The notes below the pieces were generated by a model. It ran no database searches. It was not told the DNA's origin and saw only the letters and a program-made list of their open reading frames with translations. Made by a program: the position numbers and the translations under genes. Below, piece after piece: positions 8,268 to 17,739 of a DNA stretch of 64,000 nt (position 1 is its first letter; each line of letters opens with the position of its first letter). This DNA comes from Shinella sp032095155. Its GTDB lineage: Bacteria; Pseudomonadota; Alphaproteobacteria; Rhizobiales; Rhizobiaceae. Location of the stretch: NCBI RefSeq assembly GCF_049199905.1, contig NZ_JBLZPK010000057.1, positions 138,990 through 202,989 on the forward strand, read 5' to 3'.

Positions 8268-10376
8268 TTGCTGAACAATGATTTTCAAAGTTCTATAGTA
8301 GCAGGCGAACAGGAGCGCCGGGACGACGTGTTGCAGGGCAACCGTCTGATGGGCCGAGTCGTCGCCTGCAACGGCTCGCACGCCACCATCAGCGCCGTTG
8401 CCGAAAGCGGGCAGACGGCGCTCACGGAACTGTGGGCCGTGGGGCGCCTCATCTCGATTTCCGTCGGCCGCAACCGCATCGTCGCTCTCGTTTATTCCAT
8501 GTCCACCGACCAGCAAAGCTGGGTGGAAAACCGCGATACCGTCTTCCGCATCGAAGTCGAACTTCTCGGCGAAGTTCATGTGGGCCCTGATGGCCGCGAG
8601 GAATTTTCCGCCGGCATCACCGACTATCCGCATCTCGGCGCCATCGCGCACCGCATCCGCGCCTCCGATCTCGCCAAGGTCTACGACACCGGCAAGAACG
8701 ATGTCTGCGCCATCGGCAAGCTGACGCAGGACGAGAGCATCGACGCGACGATCCATGTGCCTTCAATGCTGGAAAAGCATTTCGCCATCGTCGGCACCAC
8801 CGGCGTCGGCAAATCGACCTCCGTCACGCTCTTGCTGCACAAGGCCATCCAGGCCGATCCGCGCCTGCGCGTGCTGATCCTCGATCCGCACAACGAATTC
8901 GCCTCCGCCTTCGGCGACCTCGCGGTCGTCATCGATACGGATACGCTCGACCTGCCCTTCTGGCTGTTCCGGCTGGAGGAATTCGCCGAGGTCGTTTTCC
9001 GCGGACGCCCCCCGGTGCCGGAGGAAATGGATATCCTGCGCGACCTGATCCCGGAGGCCAAGCGCGCCTTCCGCGGCTCCAGCGACAACGGCCTGGTGCG
9101 CCGTGCAAGCGAGAAGAGCTCGGTGACGTCGGATACGCCGGTCCCCTTCCGCATCGCCGACCTACTGGCGCTGATCGACGAGCGCATCGGCCGGCTCGAG
9201 GGACGGGCGGAAAAGCCGCATCTGCGCTCGCTCAAGGTCAAGATCATGTCGGCGATCAACGACCCGCGCTACCACTTCATGTTCTCCTCGAACACGATCA
9301 CCGACACGATCCTCGACACGATCGCCCGCATCTTCCGCATTCCCGGCGACGGCAAGCCGGTCACCACCTTCCAGCTCGCCGGCATTCCCTCGGAAGTCGT
9401 CAATTCGGTCGCCTCGGTTCTCTGCCGCATGGCCTTCGAAATCGGCCTGTGGAGCAATGGCGGCGTGCATATGCTGGTCGTCTGCGAAGAGGCGCACCGC
9501 TATGTGCCGGCCGATCCGAAGCTCGGCTTCATGCCGACGCGCCAGGCTATCGCCCGCATTGCCAAGGAGGGCCGCAAATACGGCGTCTCGCTCGGCATCA
9601 TCACGCAGCGCCCCGGCGAACTCGATCCGACCATCCTGTCGCAGTGCTCGACGATCTTCGCGATGCGCCTTGCCAACGATCACGACCAGGAGATCATCCG
9701 CTCGGCGATCCCCAATTCCTCGTCATCGACGACGAGCTTCATCTCCTCGATCGGCAATGGCGAAGCGATCGCCTTCGGCGAAGCCGTCGCGGTGCCGATG
9801 CGCATGCGATTCTCCCGCGTCGAGGCAAGCCGCCTGCCCAAGGCGAACGGCACGGGTGTGAAGGTCACCGAAGAGACACCGCAAAGCGTCGATCTGCGCA
9901 ACATCGTGGCGCGCATGCGCGCCATTACCGGCCCGGATATTTCCGGCTTCCAGAACGCCTATCTCGCCACGCAGGGCCAGGGCGGCGCATTGCCGACCGG
10001 CTACGAGGATGCGCCCTACGAGGACGAGGAGGACTATATCGACACGCTGCAGAACGCAGCCCCCGCACCACGCCCGATCGCAGCCGCGCCAGTGCAGGAT
10101 CCCTATCGCCCGGCCGCAGCCGCGCCGCCGGCGCATGAGCCCTATCGTCCTGATATGCTGCCGGGGGCCGCAGGCGCCTATGACCAGCCGGCGCAGGATC
10201 GCTTTGAAACCATCCGTCGCGAACTGACGACGGAACAGCAACGCCCGGCGGCCGATCCTTATCGCCAGCCGCCCCGCCCGGCCTTCGGCGAACAGCAGCA
10301 GGAAACGCCGCGGCGCGAAGGTTCCATCCGCGAACAGCTTCTCAAGAAGCCGCTCAGCAGCCTCATTCGCCGTTAA
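8268..10376 (+). CDS. HerA-like ATPase (DUF87 DNA translocase family)
   Basis: A 702-residue protein. The first 170 residues resemble the HAS-barrel domain of HerA. Walker A is GTTGVGKST (about residues 180-188), followed by LRVLILDPHNEF, and the Walker B region is HMLVVCEEAHRYVP with a later IITQRPGELDP sensor motif and LANDHDQEIIRSA, all typical of HerA/DUF87 hexameric ATPases. The last 150 residues are Pro/Ala/Gln-rich and acidic, probably disordered. HerA in archaea pairs with the nuclease NurA; no NurA-like gene is beside it, and the role of bacterial stand-alone homologues is not settled. The start is a TTG 9 bases after AAGGAG. Its stop TAA overlaps that of convergent miaA in a shared TTAA. 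Confidence 0.85.
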   Translation: MLNNDFQSSIVAGEQERRDDVLQGNRLMGRVVACNGSHATISAVAESGQTALTELWAVGRLISISVGRNRIVALVYSMSTDQQSWVENRDTVFRIEVELLGEVHVGPDGREEFSAGITDYPHLGAIAHRIRASDLAKVYDTGKNDVCAIGKLTQDESIDATIHVPSMLEKHFAIVGTTGVGKSTSVTLLLHKAIQADPRLRVLILDPHNEFASAFGDLAVVIDTDTLDLPFWLFRLEEFAEVVFRGRPPVPEEMDILRDLIPEAKRAFRGSSDNGLVRRASEKSSVTSDTPVPFRIADLLALIDERIGRLEGRAEKPHLRSLKVKIMSAINDPRYHFMFSSNTITDTILDTIARIFRIPGDGKPVTTFQLAGIPSEVVNSVASVLCRMAFEIGLWSNGGVHMLVVCEEAHRYVPADPKLGFMPTRQAIARIAKEGRKYGVSLGIITQRPGELDPTILSQCSTIFAMRLANDHDQEIIRSAIPNSSSSTTSFISSIGNGEAIAFGEAVAVPMRMRFSRVEASRLPKANGTGVKVTEETPQSVDLRNIVARMRAITGPDISGFQNAYLATQGQGGALPTGYEDAPYEDEEDYIDTLQNAAPAPRPIAAAPVQDPYRPAAAAPPAHEPYRPDMLPGAAGAYDQPAQDRFETIRRELTTEQQRPAADPYRQPPRPAFGEQQQETPRREGSIREQLLKKPLSSLIRR

Positions 10377-11278
10377 TCGCCCGAATGCGGATCGATCCGC
10401 CGCCAGCTCTCGTCGAGCTGGTTGCGGAACCAGGTCATCTGGCGCTTGGCATATTGTCGGGTTGCGGCAGCACCCCGCTCGATCACCTCGGCCTCGCGCA
10501 TCTCGCCCGCCAGCATCGCCGTAATCTGCGGCACGCCGATCGCCTTCATGACAGGCATTGCCGGCGAGACGTGTTGTGCAAGCAGCGCCTGCACCTCTTC
10601 CACCGCGCCCGCCTTGAGCATCATTGCGAAGCGCCGGTTGATGCGGGCGGCCAGCACCGCGCGGTCCGGCAGCACGACGATCTTCTCCGCCCGCTCCGGA
10701 TCGATCAACGTCGGCCCTGAAGCCGACTGGAAGGCCGAAATCGACTTGCCCGTCGCCTCGACCACCTCAAGCGCCCGCAGAATGCGCTGGCCATCGCTCG
10801 GCCTCAGCCGTGCAGCCGTTTGCGGGTCGCATTTGGCAAGATCCCGGTGCAGCGCCTCGGCGCCCTCGGCCACAAGGCGTGCGCGGACCCGCTCCCGGAT
10901 ATCATCGGGAATGGTGGGCATATCCGAGAGTCCCCCCGTCAGAGCCCGAAAATAGAGACCGGTGCCGCCGACGAAGACCGGCAACCGGCCCCGTATACGC
11001 AGCTCTCCCACCAAGGCAGTTGCCTCCCGCAGCCAGTCGCCGGTGGAATAGGCAGCACGCGCCGGTACATGGCCATAGAGGCGGTGTTCGATGCCGTCCA
11101 TATCGCCGGGCCGCGGCCGGGCGGTCAGAACGTTCAGCGTGTCATAGACCTGCATGCTGTCGGCATTGATCACCACGCCACCGTGCTCGGCCGCCAGCCG
11201 CACGGCAAGCGCGGACTTGCCGCTGGCCGTCGGGCCGGTTATCAGGATCGCGTCCTGCTTTCGATCAAGGTTTTCCAT
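10373..11278 (-). CDS. miaA: tRNA dimethylallyltransferase
   Basis: A 301-residue protein that adds a dimethylallyl group to A37 of tRNAs reading UNN codons. Near the N-terminus is the P-loop ITGPTASGKSALA, then NADSMQVYDTLNVLTARP, which contains the catalytic Asp of the DSxQVY motif, followed by VFVGGTGLYFRALTGG and, near the end, RQYAKRQMTWFRNQ, all MiaA signatures. The start ATG (11278, or 11281 for a one-residue longer form) overlaps the start codon of the divergent serB, so promoter signals must lie inside the neighbouring gene. The ribosome site is weak. Confidence 0.95.
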   Translation of the reverse strand: MENLDRKQDAILITGPTASGKSALAVRLAAEHGGVVINADSMQVYDTLNVLTARPRPGDMDGIEHRLYGHVPARAAYSTGDWLREATALVGELRIRGRLPVFVGGTGLYFRALTGGLSDMPTIPDDIRERVRARLVAEGAEALHRDLAKCDPQTAARLRPSDGQRILRALEVVEATGKSISAFQSASGPTLIDPERAEKIVVLPDRAVLAARINRRFAMMLKAGAVEEVQALLAQHVSPAMPVMKAIGVPQITAMLAGEMREAEVIERGAAATRQYAKRQMTWFRNQLDESWRRIDPHSGD

Positions 11279-11279
11279 C

Positions 11280-12170
11280 ATGGCTTTCGTTGCCACGCTT
11301 GTCGCCAATCCGTCAAACCCTGTTCTGACCCCGGCGCTCGCCGAAAAGGCTGCCGAGGCCGTCAATGCATCCGGCCTCTACTGGCTCGCCGACGGCATCG
11401 CCTGCGACATCGCGCTTCGCGACGACAGCGATCCGGATGAAGCGGGCGACAAAATCCGCGCCGTCATCGGCGGCGCGCCGATCGATCTCGCCGTGCAGGA
11501 CGCCGAGACGCGTCGCAAGAAGCTCCTGATCGCCGACATGGATTCGACGATGATCGGCCAGGAATGCATCGACGAACTGGCGGCCGAAGTCGGTCTCAAG
11601 GACAAGGTCGCGACCATCACCGCCCGTGCCATGAACGGCGAGATCGCCTTCGAGCCCGCCCTTCGTGAGCGCGTCGCGCTGCTCAAGGGCCTGCCGATCT
11701 CCGTCGTCGACGAGGTCATCGAAAAGCGCATCACGCTGACGCCGGGCGGGCGCGAACTCATCGCCACCATGAAGGCCAAGGGCTATTACACCGCACTCGT
11801 CTCAGGCGGCTTCACCGTCTTCACGAGCCGCATCGCCGCGACGCTCGGCTTCGACGAGAACCGCGCCAACATCCTGCTCGACGTGGACGGCAAGCTGACC
11901 GGCGAAGTCGCCGAGCCGATCCTCGGCAAGCAGGCAAAGGTGGATGCCCTGAACGACATCGCCACGCGCCTCGGCATTTCCCCAGACGAGGCCATGGCCG
12001 TCGGCGACGGCGCCAACGACCTCGGCATGCTGCATCTCTCCGGCACCGGCGTCGCGCTGCACGCCAAGCCCGCCGTTGCGGCCGAGGCGAAAATCCGCAT
12101 CGATCACGGCGATCTTACCGCGCTGCTCTACCTGCAGGGCTATCGCAAGTCGGACTTCGTGACCGGCTGA
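11280..12170 (+). CDS. serB: Phosphoserine phosphatase
   Basis: A 296-residue HAD-family phosphatase for the last step of serine synthesis. The catalytic motif I is IADMDSTMIGQECIDELA (first Asp is the nucleophile); motif II is LVSGGFTVF and motif III/IV is AVGDGANDLGML. About 80 residues precede the HAD domain, as in other SerB proteins with an N-terminal ACT-like region. I chose the ATG at 11280 because it gives MAFVATLVANPSNP, the family-like N-terminus, with AAGG about 10 bases upstream. This ATG overlaps the miaA start on the other strand. A terminator follows at 12234-12262. Confidence 0.96.
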   Translation: MAFVATLVANPSNPVLTPALAEKAAEAVNASGLYWLADGIACDIALRDDSDPDEAGDKIRAVIGGAPIDLAVQDAETRRKKLLIADMDSTMIGQECIDELAAEVGLKDKVATITARAMNGEIAFEPALRERVALLKGLPISVVDEVIEKRITLTPGGRELIATMKAKGYYTALVSGGFTVFTSRIAATLGFDENRANILLDVDGKLTGEVAEPILGKQAKVDALNDIATRLGISPDEAMAVGDGANDLGMLHLSGTGVALHAKPAVAAEAKIRIDHGDLTALLYLQGYRKSDFVTG

Positions 12171-12181
12171 GTCCATGCAAA

Positions 12182-12210
12182 AGGCCGCTGAAGCGATGCT
12201 CCAGCGGCCT
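12182..12210 (-). terminator. Terminator of the Do-protease gene
   Basis: AGGCCGCTGAAG and CTCCAGCGGCCT form a 12-bp stem with one mismatch and a 5-base loop. On the minus strand the stem is followed by TTTT, so it can end transcription coming from the protease gene. Confidence 0.65.
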
Positions 12211-12233
12211 GATTCACTCTGTCCGATAGTGCC

Positions 12234-12262
12234 GGCAAGCCCCTGACGGGACTCGCCTTTTT
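12234..12262 (+). terminator. Terminator of serB
   Basis: A 10-bp interrupted stem (GGCaAGcCCC, loop TGAC, GGGaCTcGCC, two mismatches) is followed by five T on the plus strand, 63 bases after the serB stop codon. Confidence 0.6.
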
Positions 12263-12265
12263 GTC

Positions 12266-13816
12266 TCAATCGATGCGAACCGTGACATAGCGCAGCGCGC
12301 CGGTATGGTTGGCGATCATCATCAGCGCGTTGCGGCGGTCTTCCGACTTCAGCTTATCGACGCGGGTCGTGACCTCCTCGGCCGTGGTCACCGCTTCCTG
12401 GCCAATCTCGACGATCACGTCGCCCGGCACGATGCCGCGCTCGGCTGCGGCCGAATCCGGCGCGACCTCGGTGATGACGACGCCCTTGACGCTTTCGACG
12501 ATATCAAAGGTCTTGCGGGCATCCGCATCGAGATCGCCGATCGCCATGCCGAGCACCAGGTCGGCAGGGGCCGGCGCGGTCTTCTCGCCGGTCTCGGGCG
12601 TCGTGTCCTCTTCGATCGTGCCTTCTTCCGGCACCATCTCGTCGCCGGCATCGGCCTGCTTCTCACCGTCCTCGAGACGGCCGAGCGTCACCTTGACCGT
12701 GATCTCCTTGCCGTCGCGCAGCAGCAGCACATCGACCGCCTTGCCGACGGGGCTTTCGGCGACGACGCGCGGCAGGTCGCGCATCTCGTGCACGTCCTTG
12801 CCGTCGAAGCGGGTGATGACGTCGCCCGTCTGGATCGAGCCGTTATCGACCGGACCGCCCTTGATGATGCCGGCCACCAGCGCGCCCTTGGTCTCCTTCA
12901 TGCCGAGGCTTTCGGCAATATCGTCGGTGACGGGCTGGATGCGCACACCGAGCCAGCCGCGGCGGGTCTCGCCGAACTCGCGCAGCTGCGTAAAAATGTT
13001 CTGCGCCAGTTCCGTCGGCACGGAGAAGCCGATGCCGATCGAGCCGCCCGAGGGCGAGATGATGGCGGTGTTGATGCCGATGACCTCGCCATGCATGTTG
13101 AACAGCGGGCCGCCGGAATTGCCGCGGTTGATGGCGGCGTCCGTCTGAATGAAATTATCGTAGGGGCCGGCATTAATGTTGCGGCCGCGCGCCGAGATGA
13201 TGCCGACCGTCACCGAACCGCCAAGACCGAACGGATTGCCGATCGCCATCACCCAGTCGCCGATGCGCATGGTGCGGGAATCGCCGAACGGCACGGCCTT
13301 CAGCGGCGCTTTCGGCTCAACCTTGAGGAGCGCGAGGTCGGTCTTCGGGTCGGTCCCGACGAGCTTGGCCTTCAGCTTGGAGCCGTTGGCGAAGTTCACC
13401 TCGATATCGTCGGCGCCTTCGATGACGTGGTTGTTCGTCGCGATGAAGCCCGAGGGGTCGATGACGAAGCCGGAGCCCAGCGAATTGACCGTCTGACCCT
13501 GGTTGCCGCCCTCGCCGCCCTCACCCTTGAAGAATTCGTCGAAGAAATCCTGGAACGGCGAGCCCTCCGGCACCTGTGGAATGGGCGCCTTGTCGTCGCT
13601 CTTGACGTTCTGCGAGGTAGAAATGTTGACGACGGCGTCGAGCAGGCTCTCGGCAAGGTCGGCCACGGATTCCGGGCCATTGTTCGTCGGCTTCACCTCA
13701 GCGGCGGCCGGCACGGCGAACGGTGTGCCCGCCACCAGCGAGAACGTTACCGCGAGCGCGAGCGCCGCCTTGGCTGCGCTGGACGTCGTCTTCAAAGCCA
13801 TATCAGGCATCCCCAT
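12266..13816 (-). CDS. Do-family periplasmic serine protease (DegP/MucD-like)
   Basis: A 516-residue protein with an N-terminal signal peptide (hydrophobic ALALAVTFSLVAG then AVPAAAE). The trypsin-like domain shows the catalytic triad: His in ATNNHVIEG, Asp in DPKTDLALLK, Ser in NRGNSGGPLFN. Two PDZ domains follow, beginning near RRGWLGVRIQPV and near LVLGMAIGDL, joined by an acidic Glu-rich linker. Such proteases degrade or refold damaged periplasmic proteins. The gene is upstream, on the same strand, of DUF2065 and hflC-hflK only in the reverse sense: transcription runs hflK, hflC, DUF2065, then this gene, the usual alphaproteobacterial order for these membrane/envelope quality-control genes. 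Confidence 0.93.
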   Translation of the reverse strand: MGMPDMALKTTSSAAKAALALAVTFSLVAGTPFAVPAAAEVKPTNNGPESVADLAESLLDAVVNISTSQNVKSDDKAPIPQVPEGSPFQDFFDEFFKGEGGEGGNQGQTVNSLGSGFVIDPSGFIATNNHVIEGADDIEVNFANGSKLKAKLVGTDPKTDLALLKVEPKAPLKAVPFGDSRTMRIGDWVMAIGNPFGLGGSVTVGIISARGRNINAGPYDNFIQTDAAINRGNSGGPLFNMHGEVIGINTAIISPSGGSIGIGFSVPTELAQNIFTQLREFGETRRGWLGVRIQPVTDDIAESLGMKETKGALVAGIIKGGPVDNGSIQTGDVITRFDGKDVHEMRDLPRVVAESPVGKAVDVLLLRDGKEITVKVTLGRLEDGEKQADAGDEMVPEEGTIEEDTTPETGEKTAPAPADLVLGMAIGDLDADARKTFDIVESVKGVVITEVAPDSAAAERGIVPGDVIVEIGQEAVTTAEEVTTRVDKLKSEDRRNALMMIANHTGALRYVTVRID

Positions 13817-13929
13817 TCGTTCCGGATCTCATGGCGAGTGTTTGCCCCGGATACGGCAAAAATCAGTCCGCCACGCTGAATTGATGTGAAAGTCATGCCC
13901 GTCTTCGCGGGTTCCTGCAAGGGCCGCCG

Positions 13930-14118
13930 TCATGCGCCCCGGATGAACCAGACCATCAGCACGCCGAGCCCGATGGCAAAGAGCCCGCTCGCCCTCAGCT
14001 GCGTCTCGGGAATCTGCGGCAGCATTTCCGCCATGCGCCGCAAAACCGAAGGGGCCAGTGCGTACACCAGCCCCTCGATGATCAGGAAGAAGGCGATTCC
14101 CGTGAGGAAATCGGCCAT
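13930..14118 (-). CDS. DUF2065 family small membrane protein
   Basis: A 62-residue protein with two hydrophobic segments, one at FLTGIAFFLIIEGLVYALAP and one near the C-terminus (ASGLFAIGLGVLMVWFI). Length, topology and position directly behind hflC match DUF2065, a family of unknown function usually found with hflK-hflC. It starts 4 bases after the hflC stop, so it is cotranscribed and probably coupled. A membrane role with the HflKC complex is plausible from context but not shown. Confidence 0.85.
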   Translation of the reverse strand: MADFLTGIAFFLIIEGLVYALAPSVLRRMAEMLPQIPETQLRASGLFAIGLGVLMVWFIRGA

Positions 14119-14122
14119 GTCG

Positions 14123-15070
14123 TCAGTTCGCCGTCGCCGGCGTCGTGGCCGTGCCGGTCGTCGTGTCCGTCGCCGTGGATGCGGCAGGCTTGGTGCCGGC
14201 GGCGTCCTCGAAGTAGCGGAAGAATTCCGACTGCGGCGAAAGCACGAGCGTCGTGTCCGACGCCCCCATCGCTTCCCGGTAGGCGCTCATCGACCGGTAG
14301 AAGTCGAAGAAGGCCGGATCCTGCGAGAAGGCTTCGGCGAACACGCGGCTGCGCTCGCCTTCACCCTCGCCTCGCAGGATTTCCGAATCGCGCTGGGCGG
14401 CCGCGATGAACTCGACGACCTGACGGTCGGCGATGGCGCGGCGGCGCTGGCCGGCTTCGTTACCGCGAGCGCGGATCAATTCGGCTTCGGCAAGACGCTC
14501 GGCCTTCATGCGCTCGAAGGTCTGCTGCGAGACTTCCTGCGTCAGGTCCGTGCGGCGGATGCGGACGTCGGAGATCGTCAGGCCGAGATTGGAGGCGTCG
14601 TTCGTCAGTTCGCCGCGAACCTCGCGCATCATCGAAGCGCGCTCTTCGGACAGAGCGGATTCGAAACCGCGCAGACCGTAGACGCGGCGAAGGGCGGCAT
14701 CGAGACGGGTGCGAAGGCGCGATTCCGCCGATTCCCGGTCACCCGAGACGGTTTCGCGGAAGCGGCGGGCATCCGTGATCTTGTAGACCACGAAGGCATC
14801 GACCTCATAGAACTTGCCGCCCGAGACCTGAACGCGGATATCGTCGAGATCGAAGCGCAGCGCCTGGTCCTGGATATACTGGACGCTGTCGGCATCCATG
14901 AAGCCGAAGGGCAGCTTGAAGTAGAGGCCCGGTTCCGTCTTGACGTCCTGGATCTGGCCGAAGCGGATGACGATCGCCTGCTGGCGCTCGTTGACGACGA
15001 ACACCGAGGAATAGGCGATGAACAGGAGAACGCCGATGGCGATCAGGATGGCTGGAAAACGGTTACCCAT
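14123..15070 (-). CDS. hflC: HflC, SPFH-domain membrane protein
   Basis: A 315-residue protein: an N-terminal membrane segment (FPAILIAIGVLLFIAYSSVFVV), then an SPFH/Band 7 domain starting VNERQQAIVIRFGQI. The C-terminal half is helical and charged. With HflK it forms a large membrane complex around the FtsH protease and modulates its activity. The C-terminal 30 residues are Ala/Thr-rich low complexity. Its ATG overlaps the hflK stop by one base (TAATG), so the two are coupled. Confidence 0.94.
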   Translation of the reverse strand: MGNRFPAILIAIGVLLFIAYSSVFVVNERQQAIVIRFGQIQDVKTEPGLYFKLPFGFMDADSVQYIQDQALRFDLDDIRVQVSGGKFYEVDAFVVYKITDARRFRETVSGDRESAESRLRTRLDAALRRVYGLRGFESALSEERASMMREVRGELTNDASNLGLTISDVRIRRTDLTQEVSQQTFERMKAERLAEAELIRARGNEAGQRRRAIADRQVVEFIAAAQRDSEILRGEGEGERSRVFAEAFSQDPAFFDFYRSMSAYREAMGASDTTLVLSPQSEFFRYFEDAAGTKPAASTATDTTTGTATTPATAN

Positions 15071-16197
15071 TACTGCGTCCCTCCTGCCTGCTGGCCCGTA
15101 GTGCGGCCCAGTTCATTGAGCGGGAGGAAGGGAACGACGCCCTGTCCGCCCTGCTTTTCGTCGATGATGACCTTCTTGGAGTTCTTCATCACGCCTTCCA
15201 TGGTTTCAAGGAAGAGACGCTTGCGGGTGACATCGGGCGCTGCCTTGTACTGTTCGTAGATGGAAAGGAAGCGTGCCGCCTCGCCTTCCGCTTCCTTGAC
15301 GACGCGGTCCTTGTAGGCGGCCGCCTCTTCGCGGACCTGCGCGGCCTGACCGCGGGCGAGACCCAGTTTCTGGTTGGCATACTGGTTGGCTTCTTCGAGG
15401 AAGCGGTCCTCGTCCTGCTCGGCGCGCTGCACTTCGTCGAACGCGTCGGCGACTTCGCGCGGCGGGGCCGCGTCTTCGATGGCAACCGTGTTGATCGAGA
15501 TGCCGGCGCCATAGGCGTCCATGGTCGCCTGAATCGTCGTCTTCACGCCTTCGGCGATCGCCTGACGGTTATCGCGGAAGATGTCCTGCGCCGGACGGCG
15601 GCCGACGACTTCGCGCATGGCGCTTTCGGAGACCTGCTGCAGCGTTTCGGCGGGATATTCGAGATTGAAGAGGTAGGCCTGCGGGTCGGTGACCGAATAG
15701 AGCACCGAGAACTGCACGTTGACGATGTTCTGGTCGCCCGTCAGCATCAGGCCGGAGGCATCGGAATTCGACGCGGCCGTGCGGCGGCCGATATTCTGCT
15801 GCTGCTCGGTGATCTTCACGAGTTCGACGGTCTCGAAGGGCCACATGTGGAAGTGCAGGCCCGGCATGGAGATTTCCTGCTTGGGCTTGCCGAAGCGCAA
15901 CTCGACGCCGCGCTCGTCTGGCTGGACGGTATAGATGGAGTTCATCAGCCAGAAAACGCCGAGAAGCAGGAGGCCGATGACAACGGCGCCGCCGTTGAAA
16001 CCGCCGGGCATGACGTTCTTCAGCTGGTTCTGGCCGCGCCGGATGATTTCCTCAAGGTCCGGTGGGCCGCCATTGCCGCCACCGCCGCCGCGAGGACGGT
16101 TCGGACCCTGCCCCCATGGCCCCTGATTGTTTCCACCACCGCCGCTGCCGCCGCCACCCCAAGGGCCGCCGCCGCCATTCTGATTGCTCCAGGGCAT
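15070..16197 (-). CDS. hflK: HflK, SPFH-domain membrane protein
   Basis: A 375-residue protein. The first 60 residues are Gly/Pro/Asn-rich low complexity (MPWSNQNGGGGPWGGGG), as usual for HflK, followed by a membrane segment near GGAVVIGLLLLGVFWLMNSI and the SPFH domain from YTVQPDERGVELRFGK. It partners HflC. I use the ATG at 16197, which has AGAGG about 8 bases upstream; a TTG one codon earlier is less likely. First gene of the hflK-hflC-DUF2065-protease series; about 210 bases without a gene separate it from folA and presumably hold its promoter. Confidence 0.94.
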   Translation of the reverse strand: MPWSNQNGGGGPWGGGGSGGGGNNQGPWGQGPNRPRGGGGGNGGPPDLEEIIRRGQNQLKNVMPGGFNGGAVVIGLLLLGVFWLMNSIYTVQPDERGVELRFGKPKQEISMPGLHFHMWPFETVELVKITEQQQNIGRRTAASNSDASGLMLTGDQNIVNVQFSVLYSVTDPQAYLFNLEYPAETLQQVSESAMREVVGRRPAQDIFRDNRQAIAEGVKTTIQATMDAYGAGISINTVAIEDAAPPREVADAFDEVQRAEQDEDRFLEEANQYANQKLGLARGQAAQVREEAAAYKDRVVKEAEGEAARFLSIYEQYKAAPDVTRKRLFLETMEGVMKNSKKVIIDEKQGGQGVVPFLPLNELGRTTGQQAGGTQ

Positions 16198-16407
16198 CAA
16201 TACCTCTTTCTTTCATGTCCCCTTGGCGCATCTCCGCGAAAGGGCGAAAATCCACCATCGATCTGTTGCTGAGCGTTTCGCGGATTGTTTCGCCGCACAA
16301 CGCTAGGTGAACCCGTTATAGGTATCCCTCGGGCACCTTTCAACAAATCCACGACGGGATGCGCACCCGTGCGGCAAAATAGTTCGTGATCGACGCGATT
16401 TACCGCC

Positions 16408-16929
16408 CTAAGCCGCGGTTTTCCGGCGCCAGGTGACGAAGCGCATGGCGTGGCTGTCCTTCTCGCCCTGGGGAATGGGCTCTTCGACGACCTTCTCGAA
16501 CACGGCGGGGTCGATTTCGGGAAAGCGCGTGTCGCCGTCGACGTCCGCCTCGACATGGGTGACGTGCAGGATATCGGCGCGGTCGAAGACCTGCGCATAG
16601 ATCTGCCCGCCGCCGATGACACAGACCTCGTCGACGCCGAGCTTTTCGGCCTCGCGCTGCGCGCAAACCAATCCGTCGTCAAGCGAGGAGACCACCTCGG
16701 CGCCGGGTGCGGAAAATGTAGTGTCCCTGGTGATGACGATGTTCGGGCGCCCCGGCAGCGGTCGGCCGATCGAATCCCAGGTCTTGCGGCCCATGAGCAC
16801 CGGCTTGCCGAGCGTCAGCTGCTTGAAGCGCTTGAGGTCGGACGGCAGGCGCCACGGCAGGTCGCCGTCGCGGCCGATGACACCGTTTTTCGCCACGGCG
16901 ACGACGAGGACGATCTTGACCTGGCTCAT
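16408..16929 (-). CDS. folA: Dihydrofolate reductase
   Basis: A 173-residue enzyme that reduces dihydrofolate to tetrahydrofolate with NADPH. The N-terminus KIVLVVAVAKNGVIGRDG and DLPWRLPSDLKRFKQLT give the substrate pocket with the acidic residue in the DLPW block's following helix; GKPVLMGRKTWDSIGRPLPGR is the NADPH-binding signature, and VCVIGGGQIYAQ the second glycine motif. It follows thyA by 15 bases on the same strand, the classic pairing, since thymidylate synthase makes the dihydrofolate that this enzyme recycles. Confidence 0.96.
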   Translation of the reverse strand: MSQVKIVLVVAVAKNGVIGRDGDLPWRLPSDLKRFKQLTLGKPVLMGRKTWDSIGRPLPGRPNIVITRDTTFSAPGAEVVSSLDDGLVCAQREAEKLGVDEVCVIGGGQIYAQVFDRADILHVTHVEADVDGDTRFPEIDPAVFEKVVEEPIPQGEKDSHAMRFVTWRRKTAA

Positions 16930-16944
16930 GCGACTTCCCGGAAA

Positions 16945-17739
16945 TCAGACGGCGATGGGCGCCTTGATGGTTGAATCGGCTTCGTAGCCGATCAGGGTGA
17001 AGTCCTCGAATTTGAAGGAGAAAAGATCCTTCACATCGGGATTGATCTTCATGAAAGGAAGCGGCTTCGGCCGGCGCGTCATCTGCGTGCGCACCTGCTC
17101 GAAATGGTTGGCATAGATATGCGCGTCGCCCAGCGTATGAACGAAATCGCCCGGCTGCAGATCCGTCACCTGCGCCACCATCATGGTCAGCAGCGCGTAG
17201 GAAGCGATGTTGAAGGGCACGCCGAGGAAGATATCCGCCGAGCGCTGATAGAGCTGACAGGAGAGCTTGCCGTCCGCCACGTAGAACTGGAACAGGCAAT
17301 GGCATGGCGGCAGCGCCATCTCGTCGACCAGCGCCGGGTTCCAGGCCGACACGATGTGGCGGCGGGAATTCGGGTTGCGCTTGATGCTGTCGATTACGGC
17401 GACGATCTGATCGAGATGGCGGCCGTCATGGGTCGGCCAGGAGCGCCACTGATAGCCGTAGACCGGGCCGAGTTCGCCCTTCTCGTCGGCCCATTCATCC
17501 CAGATGGTGACGCCGTTGTCGTGGAGATAGCCGATATTGGTATCTCCCTTCAGGAACCACAGCAATTCATGGATGATCGAGCGCAGGTGCAGCTTCTTGG
17601 TGGTCAGCACCGGGAAACCTTCCGACAGGTCGAAGCGCATCTGATGGCCGAAGACGCCGCGCGTGCCCGTGCCGGTCCGGTCTCCGCGGTCGGAGCCGTT
17701 TTCCATTACATGGGCGAGAAGATCGAGATATTGCTGCAT
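16945..17739 (-). CDS. thyA: Thymidylate synthase (ThyA type)
   Basis: At 264 residues it has the exact length of the E. coli enzyme. It methylates dUMP to dTMP using methylene-tetrahydrofolate. Signatures are GDRTGTGTRGVFGHQMRFDL at the N-terminus, the catalytic Cys in LPPCHCLFQFYV, and NIASYALLTMMVAQV. It is the first gene of a thyA-folA pair. Confidence 0.97.
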   Translation of the reverse strand: MQQYLDLLAHVMENGSDRGDRTGTGTRGVFGHQMRFDLSEGFPVLTTKKLHLRSIIHELLWFLKGDTNIGYLHDNGVTIWDEWADEKGELGPVYGYQWRSWPTHDGRHLDQIVAVIDSIKRNPNSRRHIVSAWNPALVDEMALPPCHCLFQFYVADGKLSCQLYQRSADIFLGVPFNIASYALLTMMVAQVTDLQPGDFVHTLGDAHIYANHFEQVRTQMTRRPKPLPFMKINPDVKDLFSFKFEDFTLIGYEADSTIKAPIAV

